From Aquimarina sp. BL5 (GTDB taxonomy: Bacteria > Bacteroidota > Bacteroidia > Flavobacteriales > Flavobacteriaceae): a stretch of DNA of 64,000 bases. The notes under the pieces are model-generated. The model was given only the letters and a program-made list of their open reading frames with translations, made no database searches and was not told the DNA's origin. Position numbers and translations under genes: made by a program. Positions 1 to 7,660 of this stretch are shown here, in pieces; the first letter of the stretch is position 1, and every line of letters begins with the position of its first letter. The DNA lies in the NCBI RefSeq assembly GCF_003443675.1, contig NZ_CP031963.1:558001-622000 (forward strand), in the 5' to 3' direction.

Positions 1-1
1 C

Positions 2-814
2 ACAAAAGTAGGCTTAAAAGTAAATTCGGACCAATCGCTAATAAAATCACTAAATGAGGAAGATAGTTCTGATAAATTATATGATTTACTCATAAATCAA
101 AGAAAGCAAAATGATAGTATTGCTAATGCCGAAATCGTATCTGAAATTGTTTATATATCGCCGGTAAAAGGCTCTGATCTAATTGTAGCAGCACAAGTAA
201 ACCTAAGCAAAATATCAGTACAGATAAGAAAACTAAAAACTAGCTTTTACACCATTTTTGCTCTAATGGGCGGATTGATTATTCTATCTTCTTTTTTTGC
301 AGTTCGAATTATAGGGAGTTATTACGAAAAGCAATTGGAACAAAAAAATACTAGTTTAGAAAGTGAATTACTTAATCTATCTAAATTAAATACCGATCTT
401 ATCGCTTATCAACAAAAGGTAGTAGAAAACACAGAAGAAGAATTATTGGAGCCTACAATGGAATCCTCTGTAGATTCCAGTAAGAAAAGAATTCTAACCT
501 ACATAAGGAATGAATTGATTCCTGTTTCTATAAATGATATATCTTATATATATACAGAAAACACGATAACATATATAGTATGTTTTGATGGAAAAAGATC
601 TACTAGTAATGACAGTTTAGATGATATATTAATGAATCTGGATACATCGCTATTTTTTAGAGCTAATCGCCAGTTTATAATAAGCATTACAGCGATAGCT
701 AAAATTATCAAATATGGAAACAGCCAACTTAAAATTTTGATCAAAGATGCGGATGTTGAAATAATTATAAGTAAAAATAAAGCCGCAGAATTTAGACAAT
801 GGCTTAATATTTAG
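2..814 (+). CDS. Membrane-anchored LytTR-domain regulator, 5' end truncated by the window
   Basis: The reading frame is open from base 2, so the N-terminus lies outside the window. What remains is about 270 residues: an extracytoplasmic-looking segment, one hydrophobic helix (around bases 247-310, FYTIFALMGGLIILSSFF), a short coiled-coil-like stretch rich in Glu, Gln and Leu, then a C-terminal LytTR DNA-binding domain of about 100 residues starting near the KKRILTYIRN segment and containing the FFRANRQFIIS core. LytTR domains bind DNA in the cytoplasm. Here the domain follows a transmembrane helix directly, with no receiver, so it probably senses outside and acts on DNA in one protein. An ATG at 266 exists but lies inside the transmembrane helix and is unlikely to be the start. 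The DNA target is unknown. Confidence 0.8.
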   Translation, partial: TKVGLKVNSDQSLIKSLNEEDSSDKLYDLLINQRKQNDSIANAEIVSEIVYISPVKGSDLIVAAQVNLSKISVQIRKLKTSFYTIFALMGGLIILSSFFAVRIIGSYYEKQLEQKNTSLESELLNLSKLNTDLIAYQQKVVENTEEELLEPTMESSVDSSKKRILTYIRNELIPVSINDISYIYTENTITYIVCFDGKRSTSNDSLDDILMNLDTSLFFRANRQFIISITAIAKIIKYGNSQLKILIKDADVEIIISKNKAAEFRQWLNI

Positions 815-1171
815 TTAGAAAATTGTTCTTTGCATACCATATTCTTATGTAAGTTTATAAATATGCGTTAACACGCTTTATCCTTTCTTTTCAACAACTA
901 TTTTGACAGTTCTTGGTTATTTTTTAGTTGTTATTTAGGTAGACATCATGTGAACATCCTTTATCAAAATACATGTAAAAACCTATATTACAGGTGTTTA
1001 TGTTTTTATTATTTCTTCACTTCTTGTATAATTATAAAATCAAAAAACACTTTAGAACTTCAAAGCTTTTTTTTCCTTTTTAAGGCTTCTTTTTCCTTCT
1101 CACATACATTAATTTGATTTTACCTCCTTCATTGATTGTTATTTGTAGCATAAATCATAAATAATTTAAAA
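815..1171. other. Intergenic region, 357 bp
   Basis: AT-rich spacer between the LytTR protein and the exported-protein operon. It has long T runs near 1060-1100 and no open frame worth calling. It probably carries the promoter of the operon starting at 1172, but I could not place a convincing TAnnTTTG element. I see no strong terminator hairpin. Confidence 0.5.
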
Positions 1172-2014
1172 ATGAAAAAATCAATTTTCTTATTACTCAC
1201 TTCAATATCATTATTAACAAGTTGTAGTAGTGATGACTCAGACGAACAAATTATCATCGTACCCGAGGCTAATAATGTAAAACTAGCTGATAACACTATA
1301 CACGGAAAAATTCTTACGGATTCTGAAGGCATGTCGCTTTATTTCTTTTCGAGAGATACTAAGGAACAATCAGAATGCTCAGGTAATTGTAAAACTGCTT
1401 GGCCTATATTTTATACAGCTGACTTAACCTTAGATGATGGTTTAGATGCTAATGATTTTGGTGTAATTACTAGAACTGACGGAGAAAAACAAAATACATA
1501 TAAAGGATGGCCATTATATTATTTTGCTAATGATAATGCAGCAGGCGATACTAACGGCGATAAAATTGGCAATAACTGGTACATTGCTAAACCAGATTAT
1601 TCCTTAATGTATGCAGAAGCTCAATTAGTGGGTAGAGATGGTGATGGAAATGATCAAAATTTCACTAGTGATTATACTCCTGGAGATGAACTTACCTTTT
1701 ATATGACAAGTAGTAAAGGAAGAACCATATACAGCTTTAGCCGAGATACAAAAGACAAAAACAGCTTCACTGCAGAAGATTTTTCTAACAATGCAGCATG
1801 GCCAGTTTTTCATATAGATATAGATAGATTACCTAGTATTCTTGATGCTAGTGATTTTGGAACCATCGATGTTTTTGGTACACCACAATTAACCTATAAA
1901 GGAAGACCTTTATACTATTTTGGACAAGATGTAGAAAGAGGAGATAATTATGGAATCAATGTTCCTAATCCAGGTATTTGGCCAATTGTTAATACCGATA
2001 CTACAGAACTTTAG
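1172..2014 (+). CDS. Secreted-repeat lipoprotein (Lipoprotein_15 family)
   Basis: 280 residues. A lipoprotein signal peptide ends at Cys18 (SLLTSC), followed by an Asp/Ser-rich tether. Two copies of the 'secreted repeat of unknown function' (PF03640 type) follow, each with the pattern G-x-x-L-x-Y-F-(S/G)-R-D and a W-P-(I/V)-(F/V) segment: LYFFSRDTKEQSECSGNCKTAWPIF in spirit, seen again as IYSFSRDTKD and AAWPVF. The family is extracytoplasmic, sometimes lies near redox proteins, and has no settled function. It heads a run of exported proteins; a strong hairpin separates it from the next gene. Confident for the family, not for the function. Confidence 0.8.
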   Translation: MKKSIFLLLTSISLLTSCSSDDSDEQIIIVPEANNVKLADNTIHGKILTDSEGMSLYFFSRDTKEQSECSGNCKTAWPIFYTADLTLDDGLDANDFGVITRTDGEKQNTYKGWPLYYFANDNAAGDTNGDKIGNNWYIAKPDYSLMYAEAQLVGRDGDGNDQNFTSDYTPGDELTFYMTSSKGRTIYSFSRDTKDKNSFTAEDFSNNAAWPVFHIDIDRLPSILDASDFGTIDVFGTPQLTYKGRPLYYFGQDVERGDNYGINVPNPGIWPIVNTDTTEL

Positions 2015-2058
2015 AAGATTAAAACTTGGTTTATTTATAAGTAGTTAGTTAGTTGATC

Positions 2059-2094
2059 ATAAGAGGAAGATAAGAATTTCTTTCTTCCTCTTAT
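2059..2094 (+). terminator. Intergenic hairpin with a 12-bp perfect stem
   Basis: ATAAGAGGAAGA (2059-2070) pairs perfectly with TCTTCCTCTTAT (2083-2094) around a 12-nt loop. No clean U-run follows, so it may be a weak terminator, attenuator or processing site between the lipoprotein and cytochrome genes. Confidence 0.5.
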
Positions 2095-2114
2095 ACTTAA
2101 AATTCTTTTCAAAA

Positions 2115-2459
2115 ATGAACATTCTCTCAAAAATTAAAAACACACTGATAATCGTACTCAGTATCACTCTTTTCTCTTGCGAGACTAACGTAGAAGAAGA
2201 TTCTGATATAATAATAGAATCTTGTGACACCACTATTTCCTTTGCAGCTAGCATTAAACCAATTATCGATAGTAACTGTATAAGCTGTCATGGGGGAAGC
2301 CAATTTCCTGATTTAAGAACTTATGATGGCATTAATAATAATGCGGATAGAGTAAGAACTCAAGTTGTTAACAGAACAATGCCACAAGGCGGTTCATTAA
2401 GCAATGAGGAAATAGAATTGATTCGCTGTTGGATAGAAAGTGGTGCATTAAACAATTAA
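2115..2459 (+). CDS. Small c-type cytochrome lipoprotein
   Basis: 114 residues. The signal peptide ends in a lipobox (TLFSC, Cys22). A single haem-c motif Cys55-x-x-Cys58-His59 (CISCH) follows the usual SIKPIIDSNC lead-in, and Met89 in RTMPQGG is the likely distal haem ligand. The C-terminus EEIELIRCWIESGA is typical of small cytochromes with a final helix carrying Trp. It should be an anchored periplasmic electron carrier. It lies 10 nt before the OB-fold gene and in line with YceI and DUF5777 genes. This grouping recurs in Bacteroidota and suggests one transcript. Confidence 0.85.
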   Translation: MNILSKIKNTLIIVLSITLFSCETNVEEDSDIIIESCDTTISFAASIKPIIDSNCISCHGGSQFPDLRTYDGINNNADRVRTQVVNRTMPQGGSLSNEEIELIRCWIESGALNN

Positions 2460-2469
2460 ATCAAATCCA

Positions 2470-2901
2470 ATGAAGAAACAAATAAACAAAAGAATTCTTA
2501 TTGCTGGAGGAGTAATTATTCTATTAGCCAGTGTTTTTATCTACTTCAATGTATATAATAAACCTCATATAGATGTATCAGCAGCTACACCGGATTTATC
2601 AATGGAAGCAGGTGTTTTATTAAGTGAGTTCCTAAATAACGAAACAGAAGCAAACTCAAAATACTTAGAACAAATAATTGAAGTTAACGGAACAATCGCT
2701 GAAATTGATACAGATAAAAACGGTAATGCTATTATCTCTTTGAGAAAAAGTGATGACATCGAAAGTGTAATCTGTCACGTATTACCTAAGGAAAACAAAA
2801 AAGCAAATAACCTAAAAATAGGTCAAAAAATCAATATTAAAGGTATCTGTACTGGATATTTAATGGACGTGATATTGGTAAAATGTGTAATCATTAATTA
2901 A
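2470..2901 (+). CDS. OB-fold (tRNA_anti-like) membrane-anchored protein
   Basis: 143 residues: one N-terminal transmembrane or uncleaved signal helix (about residues 9-27), a linker, then an OB-fold domain recognisable by IIEVNGTIAEID, a central ISLRKSD strand and KIGQKINIKGICTGY. This matches the tRNA_anti-like family (PF12869 type), which in Bacteroidota is exported and is not expected to bind tRNA. It sits between the cytochrome (10-nt gap) and YceI (18-nt gap). Its function is unknown; co-occurrence suggests a role with the cytochrome/YceI/DUF5777 set. Confidence 0.75.
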   Translation: MKKQINKRILIAGGVIILLASVFIYFNVYNKPHIDVSAATPDLSMEAGVLLSEFLNNETEANSKYLEQIIEVNGTIAEIDTDKNGNAIISLRKSDDIESVICHVLPKENKKANNLKIGQKINIKGICTGYLMDVILVKCVIIN

Positions 2902-2919
2902 CAATCTAATTATAAAGAA

Positions 2920-3465
2920 ATGAAATTATTAAATATATTATTATTCAGCTTATTATGCTCTGCCGTTTCATTCGGACAGGGTAAATTTCTTACAAAAAAA
3001 GGGTATACATCATTTTTTTCTAGCACGCCTATAGAAGATATAAAAGCAGACAATAACCAGGTGTTGAGTATTATAGATTCATCAACTGGAACAATCGCTA
3101 TCTCGATACTTATGAAATCTTTTATGTTCGAAAAATCATTAATGCAGGAGCATTTTAATGAGAACTATGTGGAATCTGATGAATATCCAAAAGCAATTTT
3201 CAAGGGTCAGATAATAGACTTTAGTGATGCAAATGAAAACGAACCAACGGTAACAATTGTAGGCGATATTACTATTCACGGGATTACTAAAAAAATAGAA
3301 GCAAAAGGCAAAATCAATAAAACAGAAGAAAGCATAAAGCTAACCGGAGATTTTCCAATAAAAGTTGCTGATTTTGGAATTAAAATACCTTCAATAGTTT
3401 CAAATAATATAGCAAAAACGATAAAAGTGACATTCGAATTAGATCATAAACCATATAAAAAGTAA
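2920..3465 (+). CDS. YceI family periplasmic lipid-binding-like protein
   Basis: 181 residues with a cleavable signal peptide ending near SFGQG. The body is a YceI lipocalin-like barrel: TKKGYTSFFSSTPIEDIKADN, MQEHFNENYVESDEYPKA, then GDITIHGITKKIEAKG. YceI proteins bind isoprenoid-like or amphiphilic ligands in the periplasm. The gene starts 18 nt after the OB-fold gene and its stop lies one base before the next start, so it is clearly in the same operon. A second YceI domain, fused to FKBP, occurs at 20198-21190. Confidence 0.9.
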   Translation: MKLLNILLFSLLCSAVSFGQGKFLTKKGYTSFFSSTPIEDIKADNNQVLSIIDSSTGTIAISILMKSFMFEKSLMQEHFNENYVESDEYPKAIFKGQIIDFSDANENEPTVTIVGDITIHGITKKIEAKGKINKTEESIKLTGDFPIKVADFGIKIPSIVSNNIAKTIKVTFELDHKPYKK

Positions 3466-3466
3466 C

Positions 3467-4381
3467 ATGAAAAAAAAGTTAATTGTTTTTATGATATGGG
3501 TGATTGGTTCTCAAACATTTGCCCAAGATCTACTGGATATTTTAGAAGAAGAGACTCCTCAAACCAAAAACTACACTACCTCTACTTTTAAAGGAACCCG
3601 AATATTAAACGGCCATTCAATCGAGAATCGAAAAAAAAGAACCTTAGAGTTTGTGATATCTCATCGTTTTGGCAGAGTTAATTTGGGAGCTGATGAATTA
3701 TATGGATTAGATCAATCTAATATTCGTTTTGCGTTTGAGTATGGATTAACTGATGATATTATGTTAGGTGTTGGTAGAAGTAGTTTTGATAAAACATATG
3801 ATGGATTTATTAAGTACAAGTTCTTAAAACAAAGTTCTGGTAAAAACTCTTTTCCCTTTACTGCCTCTCTTTTTACCAGTATTGCATATAGAACGCTAAA
3901 GGATTTTGATCCTAACAATGAACCAAGTTTTAGTCAAAAGTTATCCTATGTTACTCAAGTACTAATGGCAAGAAAATTCAGTTCAGGGTTTTCATTACAA
4001 ATCACTCCAACCTACATTCATAGGAATTCTGTGAAAATCAACGAAGACCCACACGGCATATTTGCAGTTGGTGTTGGTAGTAGAGTAAAATTAACAAAGA
4101 GAGTTTCAATAAATGGAGAATACTTTTATACAGTAAACCCCTTAGAATCAATTGATGCATCAAATTCATTAGCCTTTGGAGTAGATATAGAAACTGGAGG
4201 ACACATCTTCCAGATAATACTTTCAAATTCTATAACTATGATAGAAAAAAGTTTCATCACCGAATCCACGGATGACTTTTTTGAAGGTGATATACATCTA
4301 GGTTTTAATATTTCAAGAGCTTTCCAAATGGGAAATAAGAAAAAGAAAAAACTGAAAGCAATGAAAGAAGCCGGCCTGTAA
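3467..4381 (+). CDS. DUF5777 family outer-membrane beta-barrel protein
   Basis: 304 residues with a signal peptide (MKKKLIVFMIWVIGSQTFAQ). Alternating hydrophobic strands follow, such as RFAFEYGLTDDIMLGVGRSSF and FSLQITPTYIHRN, and the conserved opening (TFKGTRILNGHSIE, SHRFGRVNLG) is typical of DUF5777. The protein should be an outer-membrane barrel. The C-terminus is Lys-rich (GNKKKKKLKAM), which is odd for a barrel that normally ends in an aromatic residue. The start overlaps the preceding gene context by one intervening base, indicating translational coupling with yceI. Transported substrate, if any, is unknown. Confidence 0.8.
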   Translation: MKKKLIVFMIWVIGSQTFAQDLLDILEEETPQTKNYTTSTFKGTRILNGHSIENRKKRTLEFVISHRFGRVNLGADELYGLDQSNIRFAFEYGLTDDIMLGVGRSSFDKTYDGFIKYKFLKQSSGKNSFPFTASLFTSIAYRTLKDFDPNNEPSFSQKLSYVTQVLMARKFSSGFSLQITPTYIHRNSVKINEDPHGIFAVGVGSRVKLTKRVSINGEYFYTVNPLESIDASNSLAFGVDIETGGHIFQIILSNSITMIEKSFITESTDDFFEGDIHLGFNISRAFQMGNKKKKKLKAMKEAGL

Positions 4382-4434
4382 ATAAGCTAGGTTACTATCA
4401 AAATAATTATTAAACAAATTATACAACTAATAAA

Positions 4435-4782
4435 ATGTTTAGAAGAAATTTTAAAGTTAAAGGAGAAGATGTTGATGATTTTATGGTAATGCAAGACAAT
4501 GCATATCAAAACTATACATCATCAATACTTAGTGCTTATTTATTTGAAAAAGGATATGCTAAGCAAAAGAGAAAAACAATCAACTTTGATTTACAAGAAT
4601 TCTTAGAAACAAAAAAAATCAGAAAACATTTAATGTTCATGCAAGATTTTTTTATAAATCTAGAGTTATTATCATTTGATGAACAACAACAAAAACTGAT
4701 TGTTAAAAATAGTTTTTTTAATGCTAGTAATGAATTATGTGTGACGGCAAAAACCAGTATATCTTGGTTTGAACACACATAA
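4435..4782 (+). CDS. Putative hotdog-fold thioesterase-like protein
   Basis: 115 residues, no signal peptide, so cytoplasmic. The pattern FKVKGEDVDDFMVMQDNAYQNYTSSILSAYLFEKGY resembles the N-terminal helix region of YbgC/4HBT-type acyl-CoA thioesterases, and the last strand (NELCVTAKTSISWF) fits the end of that fold. The usual catalytic Asp near the N-terminus is not clearly placed. It follows the DUF5777 gene by 53 nt and precedes a strong terminator. Treat the family call as tentative. Confidence 0.5.
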   Translation: MFRRNFKVKGEDVDDFMVMQDNAYQNYTSSILSAYLFEKGYAKQKRKTINFDLQEFLETKKIRKHLMFMQDFFINLELLSFDEQQQKLIVKNSFFNASNELCVTAKTSISWFEHT

Positions 4783-5111
4783 TAAAGACGAATCATCCTT
4801 AAGAAATGTTTTAGGTAGATAGATCGATTATTTAATTAAAACTACTTGATAGAAAAATCAGTGGGGTGAAATTGCTATGGAGAAGAGTTTATTTTTAGGT
4901 AATTGATTTTAAGAAGGGCTGAGTTCTTATGAACTCAGCCTTTTGATTTTAAGAAGATTTCATCTTTTCCGTCCTAATCAATTCGCCGATTAATTACAGT
5001 TTGTTTTAAAAATAAATCTCTGTAATTAATAATAACTATAAAGATTTGTCATAAACATAAAAGAAACTAAACCTTCTACTTCACAGTTTTAAGGTAATAA
5101 ACTTTTAAAAA
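4783..5111. other. Intergenic region between convergent operons, 329 bp
   Basis: Holds the terminator at 4917-4944, flanked on both sides by a perfect 14-bp direct repeat (TTGATTTTAAGAAG at 4903-4916 and 4943-4956). The remainder is AT-rich with no gene seen. Confidence 0.6.
4917..4944 (+). terminator. Rho-independent terminator of the 1172-4782 operon
   Basis: GGCTGAGTTC (4917-4926), loop TTAT, GAACTCAGCC (4931-4940), then TTTT. It is a perfect 10-bp stem. Confidence 0.85.
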
Positions 5112-5798
5112 TCATTTTTCAGATTTTAATGTATTGACATCAATAATTAATTGTGCAATTGAAGCTCTATTGAGTCCATTGTATATTCCACGAATATGTT
5201 TGTTTTTATCAATTAATAAAAAATTCTCTGTATGTAGAAAATCATCTTCATCCTTTTCTACACCTAGATCTTCTTCTACGAAATAATGATTTCTTCCTAA
5301 ATCATAAATCTGCTTTCTATCACCAGTAACTAAATGCCATTTATTATCGATAATCTTCTTCTCTTTAGCATACTTTTGTAATACAGGAATAGAATCATAT
5401 TCGGGAGTTACGGAATGAGATAATAATAATATTGTAGAATCTTCTTTAAATTCTTTCTGAAGCTTAGACATATTTGCGGTCATTTTTGGACAAATGCCTG
5501 GACACGTAGTAAAAAAGAAATCTGTCACATATATCTTATTGTCAAAAGTTCTATTTGTAATTGTATCTCCTAATTGATTTACCAAAGTAAAATCTGGTAT
5601 CACATGAAATTCTTTTTCTTCTTGACTACCAGGCGTTAACCAATGCGGAGTAAATGTAGCTTCATTAAAATAAGGTAATGATTCTACTCTACTTGTCTTT
5701 TTTGCTTTAGAATCTTTACAACCACTGACACTAATCGAAAAGCCTATAAATAAATATATCATTTTATTGATATTGCACAACTTCTTTTTCCAGTTCAT
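5112..5798 (-). CDS. SCO family copper chaperone / thiol-disulfide lipoprotein
   Basis: Starting at the ATG at 5798 gives 228 residues with a Lys-rich N-terminus and a lipobox at Cys27 (SVSGC). A start at 5762 would lack positive charges. The thioredoxin-like SCO fold shows the metal/redox motif CPGICPKM (Cys-x3-Cys) and the downstream His in FLHTENFLLID, the third copper ligand of Sco1/PrrC proteins. It should act in the periplasm in copper delivery to cytochrome oxidase or in copper/redox sensing. It is the last gene of a minus-strand operon (EF-hand, YHYH, MORN-like, SCO), and its start overlaps the preceding gene by 35 bp. Confidence 0.85.
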   Translation of the reverse strand: MNWKKKLCNINKMIYLFIGFSISVSGCKDSKAKKTSRVESLPYFNEATFTPHWLTPGSQEEKEFHVIPDFTLVNQLGDTITNRTFDNKIYVTDFFFTTCPGICPKMTANMSKLQKEFKEDSTILLLSHSVTPEYDSIPVLQKYAKEKKIIDNKWHLVTGDRKQIYDLGRNHYFVEEDLGVEKDEDDFLHTENFLLIDKNKHIRGIYNGLNRASIAQLIIDVNTLKSEK

Positions 5799-6369
5799 AA
5801 CATAAATTTGAGCGTCTAAGACCAAAAATACGACCATTTTTAGCTTCATAATTGACGTATATTTTACCATTCTCTAACCAAGCTTTTTGCATACCTTCTT
5901 CTTTCCCGTGATTCAAATGAGTCCGTTTAGATAACTGTCCGGTCGGATACCATTTTTGCTGTATACCATGCTTTTCTCCATCTAGATAATTTGATTTTGA
6001 AGCTAAAGAGCCATTGCTCCACCAGATTTGTACAACTCCATCAAGACGATTGCTTTTATAAAAACATTGCTTGTGTAGTGTTCCATCAGGAAACCACTTT
6101 TGAGTAATTCCTTGTTTTTTCCCTTTATAATAACCAACCTTTTCCTCTAAAGCATTATTTGGATGATAACTAACTGCATATCCAGAAAAAGGTTGTTCAT
6201 TATAATACCATTTCCCTTCATTTGAATTAAGAACTAATTTTTTCTTAAGTACCAGTTTATCATCAATGCTTGTAACATTTTCAGTGTGTATGTTTATACT
6301 TTCTGAAGCATTTTTACAACTGATCAAACAAAGGAAAATGGTGATATAGACTATTTTAATTAATTGCAT
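5764..6369 (-). CDS. MORN-like (YwqK-type) repeat lipoprotein
   Basis: 201 residues from the ATG at 6369, chosen because it gives a proper lipoprotein signal (MQLIKIVYITIFLCLISC, Cys18). Longer versions run into the preceding gene. The body holds repeated units of the form G-x-x-x-x-W-(F/W/Y)-x-(D/N/T)-G-x-L (QKWFPDGTLHK, QIWWSNGSLAS, QKWYPTGQLSK, KAWLENGKIYV), as in MORN/YwqK proteins. These are surface or periplasmic repeat proteins of uncertain role. The name 'antitoxin' often attached to this family is not supported by the context here. It overlaps the YHYH gene by 14 bp. Confidence 0.75.
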   Translation of the reverse strand: MQLIKIVYITIFLCLISCKNASESINIHTENVTSIDDKLVLKKKLVLNSNEGKWYYNEQPFSGYAVSYHPNNALEEKVGYYKGKKQGITQKWFPDGTLHKQCFYKSNRLDGVVQIWWSNGSLASKSNYLDGEKHGIQQKWYPTGQLSKRTHLNHGKEEGMQKAWLENGKIYVNYEAKNGRIFGLRRSNLCYELEKEVVQYQ

Positions 6370-7132
6370 TTGGAGTTCCATTATATGGTCCAGCAAAAAC
6401 AATATAACTACCTGTGGTAGAATATAGTTCATTGATAATATGATAATGATATTCAGCCTCATCTGCATGCTGAGTTGTGCTTGTATGACCTCCAGAGGTA
6501 TCTAAATCTGTTGGATATGTTCCCGTAGAATTACACTTTCTACCATAAATAAAGAAACCATCTGCAATGATTCCTATAAGATCCTCATCATCATCCGACC
6601 AAGCTCTTGGCTCTAAATGATAATGATATTCTGCAGGCCCAATATGTCCTCCTGAATAATCTAAAGATGCTGCAGCTTGATCTAAAGCTCCATTACCTTC
6701 TTGGTCATTAAAAAGTGCAGCTCCGCTTATCGCAATCCCAATAGATCCAAGAGATGTAGCTGTTGTATTATTCGCCAATTGTGGATCTGTAGAAACCCTT
6801 AAAGTAGCAGATCCATCAAAATTCGGAATCAAACTTGGTGTTGCTGCAACATTAGGTTCCTCTATATATAGCGCATTGCCTTCTCCCCAATAAGAACTAG
6901 TATGATTCGGTCTTCCTGTAGTTTCTATAACCACATTGGATCCTTCTAGATAAATATCAGTTTCGTCTGTATCAAACTCAGCAAAGGCTGCATGAAGTTC
7001 GACAACTGTTCCATCATCATCTGTAGTATTTATATTGTTATCATCGCTACTACAAGCTATAAAAGTGATAACGACTATAAATAATCCAAATATTGTAGCC
7101 ATTATTCCATTTTTTTTTAGGTTAAGATTCAT
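6356..7132 (-). CDS. YHYH domain lipoprotein
   Basis: 258 residues. The lipobox is at Cys27 (TFIACSSDD), followed by an acidic Asp/Asn tether. Two copies of the name-giving motif are seen (PAEYHYHLEP and EAEYHYHIIN), with the conserved ADGFFIYGRKCNSTGT and DLDTSGGHT segments of the YHYH domain (PF14240 type). The clustered His and Tyr residues suggest metal binding, but the biochemical function of the family is not established as far as I know. It lies between the EF-hand gene (31-nt gap) and the MORN-like gene (14-bp overlap). Confidence 0.85.
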   Translation of the reverse strand: MNLNLKKNGIMATIFGLFIVVITFIACSSDDNNINTTDDDGTVVELHAAFAEFDTDETDIYLEGSNVVIETTGRPNHTSSYWGEGNALYIEEPNVAATPSLIPNFDGSATLRVSTDPQLANNTTATSLGSIGIAISGAALFNDQEGNGALDQAAASLDYSGGHIGPAEYHYHLEPRAWSDDDEDLIGIIADGFFIYGRKCNSTGTYPTDLDTSGGHTSTTQHADEAEYHYHIINELYSTTGSYIVFAGPYNGTPNAIN

Positions 7133-7163
7133 TATTTCTTAGATTTAGTTAATTAATAGTATT

Positions 7164-7469
7164 CTATTGTTCTCTCTTTGGAGGACCTTTTCTTTCTGGT
7201 TTAGGAGCTTTCTCTAACTCTTCTTTTGTAATAAACCCATCTTCATCAGTGTCGATTTTAGAAAAATCTCTTTTTAATGGTCCTTTTACTTCTTCTTTAG
7301 ATAATTTTCCATCTTCATCAGCATCCATAATCTTAAATACTTCTTCTATACTTGGAGGTTTTTGCCTTCTTTGTTTTTCATCTTTAGATTGAGCATTGGA
7401 TGTACAAGACACCATAAAAATTACCAATCCTATTACCATTCCTAAATTAATTTTGTTTCTTCTCAACAT
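7164..7469 (-). CDS. EF-hand calcium-binding lipoprotein
   Basis: 101 residues with a lipobox at Cys22 (FMVSC). Two complete EF-hand loops are seen: DADEDGKLSKEE and DTDEDGFITKEE, each with Asp at positions 1, 3 and 5, Gly at 6 and Glu at 12, so both should bind Ca2+. Basic, Pro-rich segments flank the pair (QRRQKPPSIEE, and KPERKGPPKREQ at the C-terminus). It is the first gene of the operon, and its start is 191 bp from the divergent kinase gene, so the two share one regulatory region. Confidence 0.9.
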   Translation of the reverse strand: MLRRNKINLGMVIGLVIFMVSCTSNAQSKDEKQRRQKPPSIEEVFKIMDADEDGKLSKEEVKGPLKRDFSKIDTDEDGFITKEELEKAPKPERKGPPKREQ

Positions 7470-7660
7470 ATCTATACATATTTATTATTTCTTATATAGA
7501 CTATTAAATTAAACAAAAGTAGTGGAGCAATTACCTGTTTTCAGTCAATATCACTATCTTTTCAGTGGTTGATAGCTTATAACATACAGACAGCATTTAT
7601 ATCAAGGTTTTATACCCAGTTTTACAAAATCACTGACTTTATTTTTCCTTAATTTGTAAT

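Noticed and set aside
5764-6369. Toxin-antitoxin module (YwqK-type 'antitoxin')
   Set aside because: The MORN-like protein is a lipoprotein in an operon of exported metal-binding proteins, with no toxin gene beside it.
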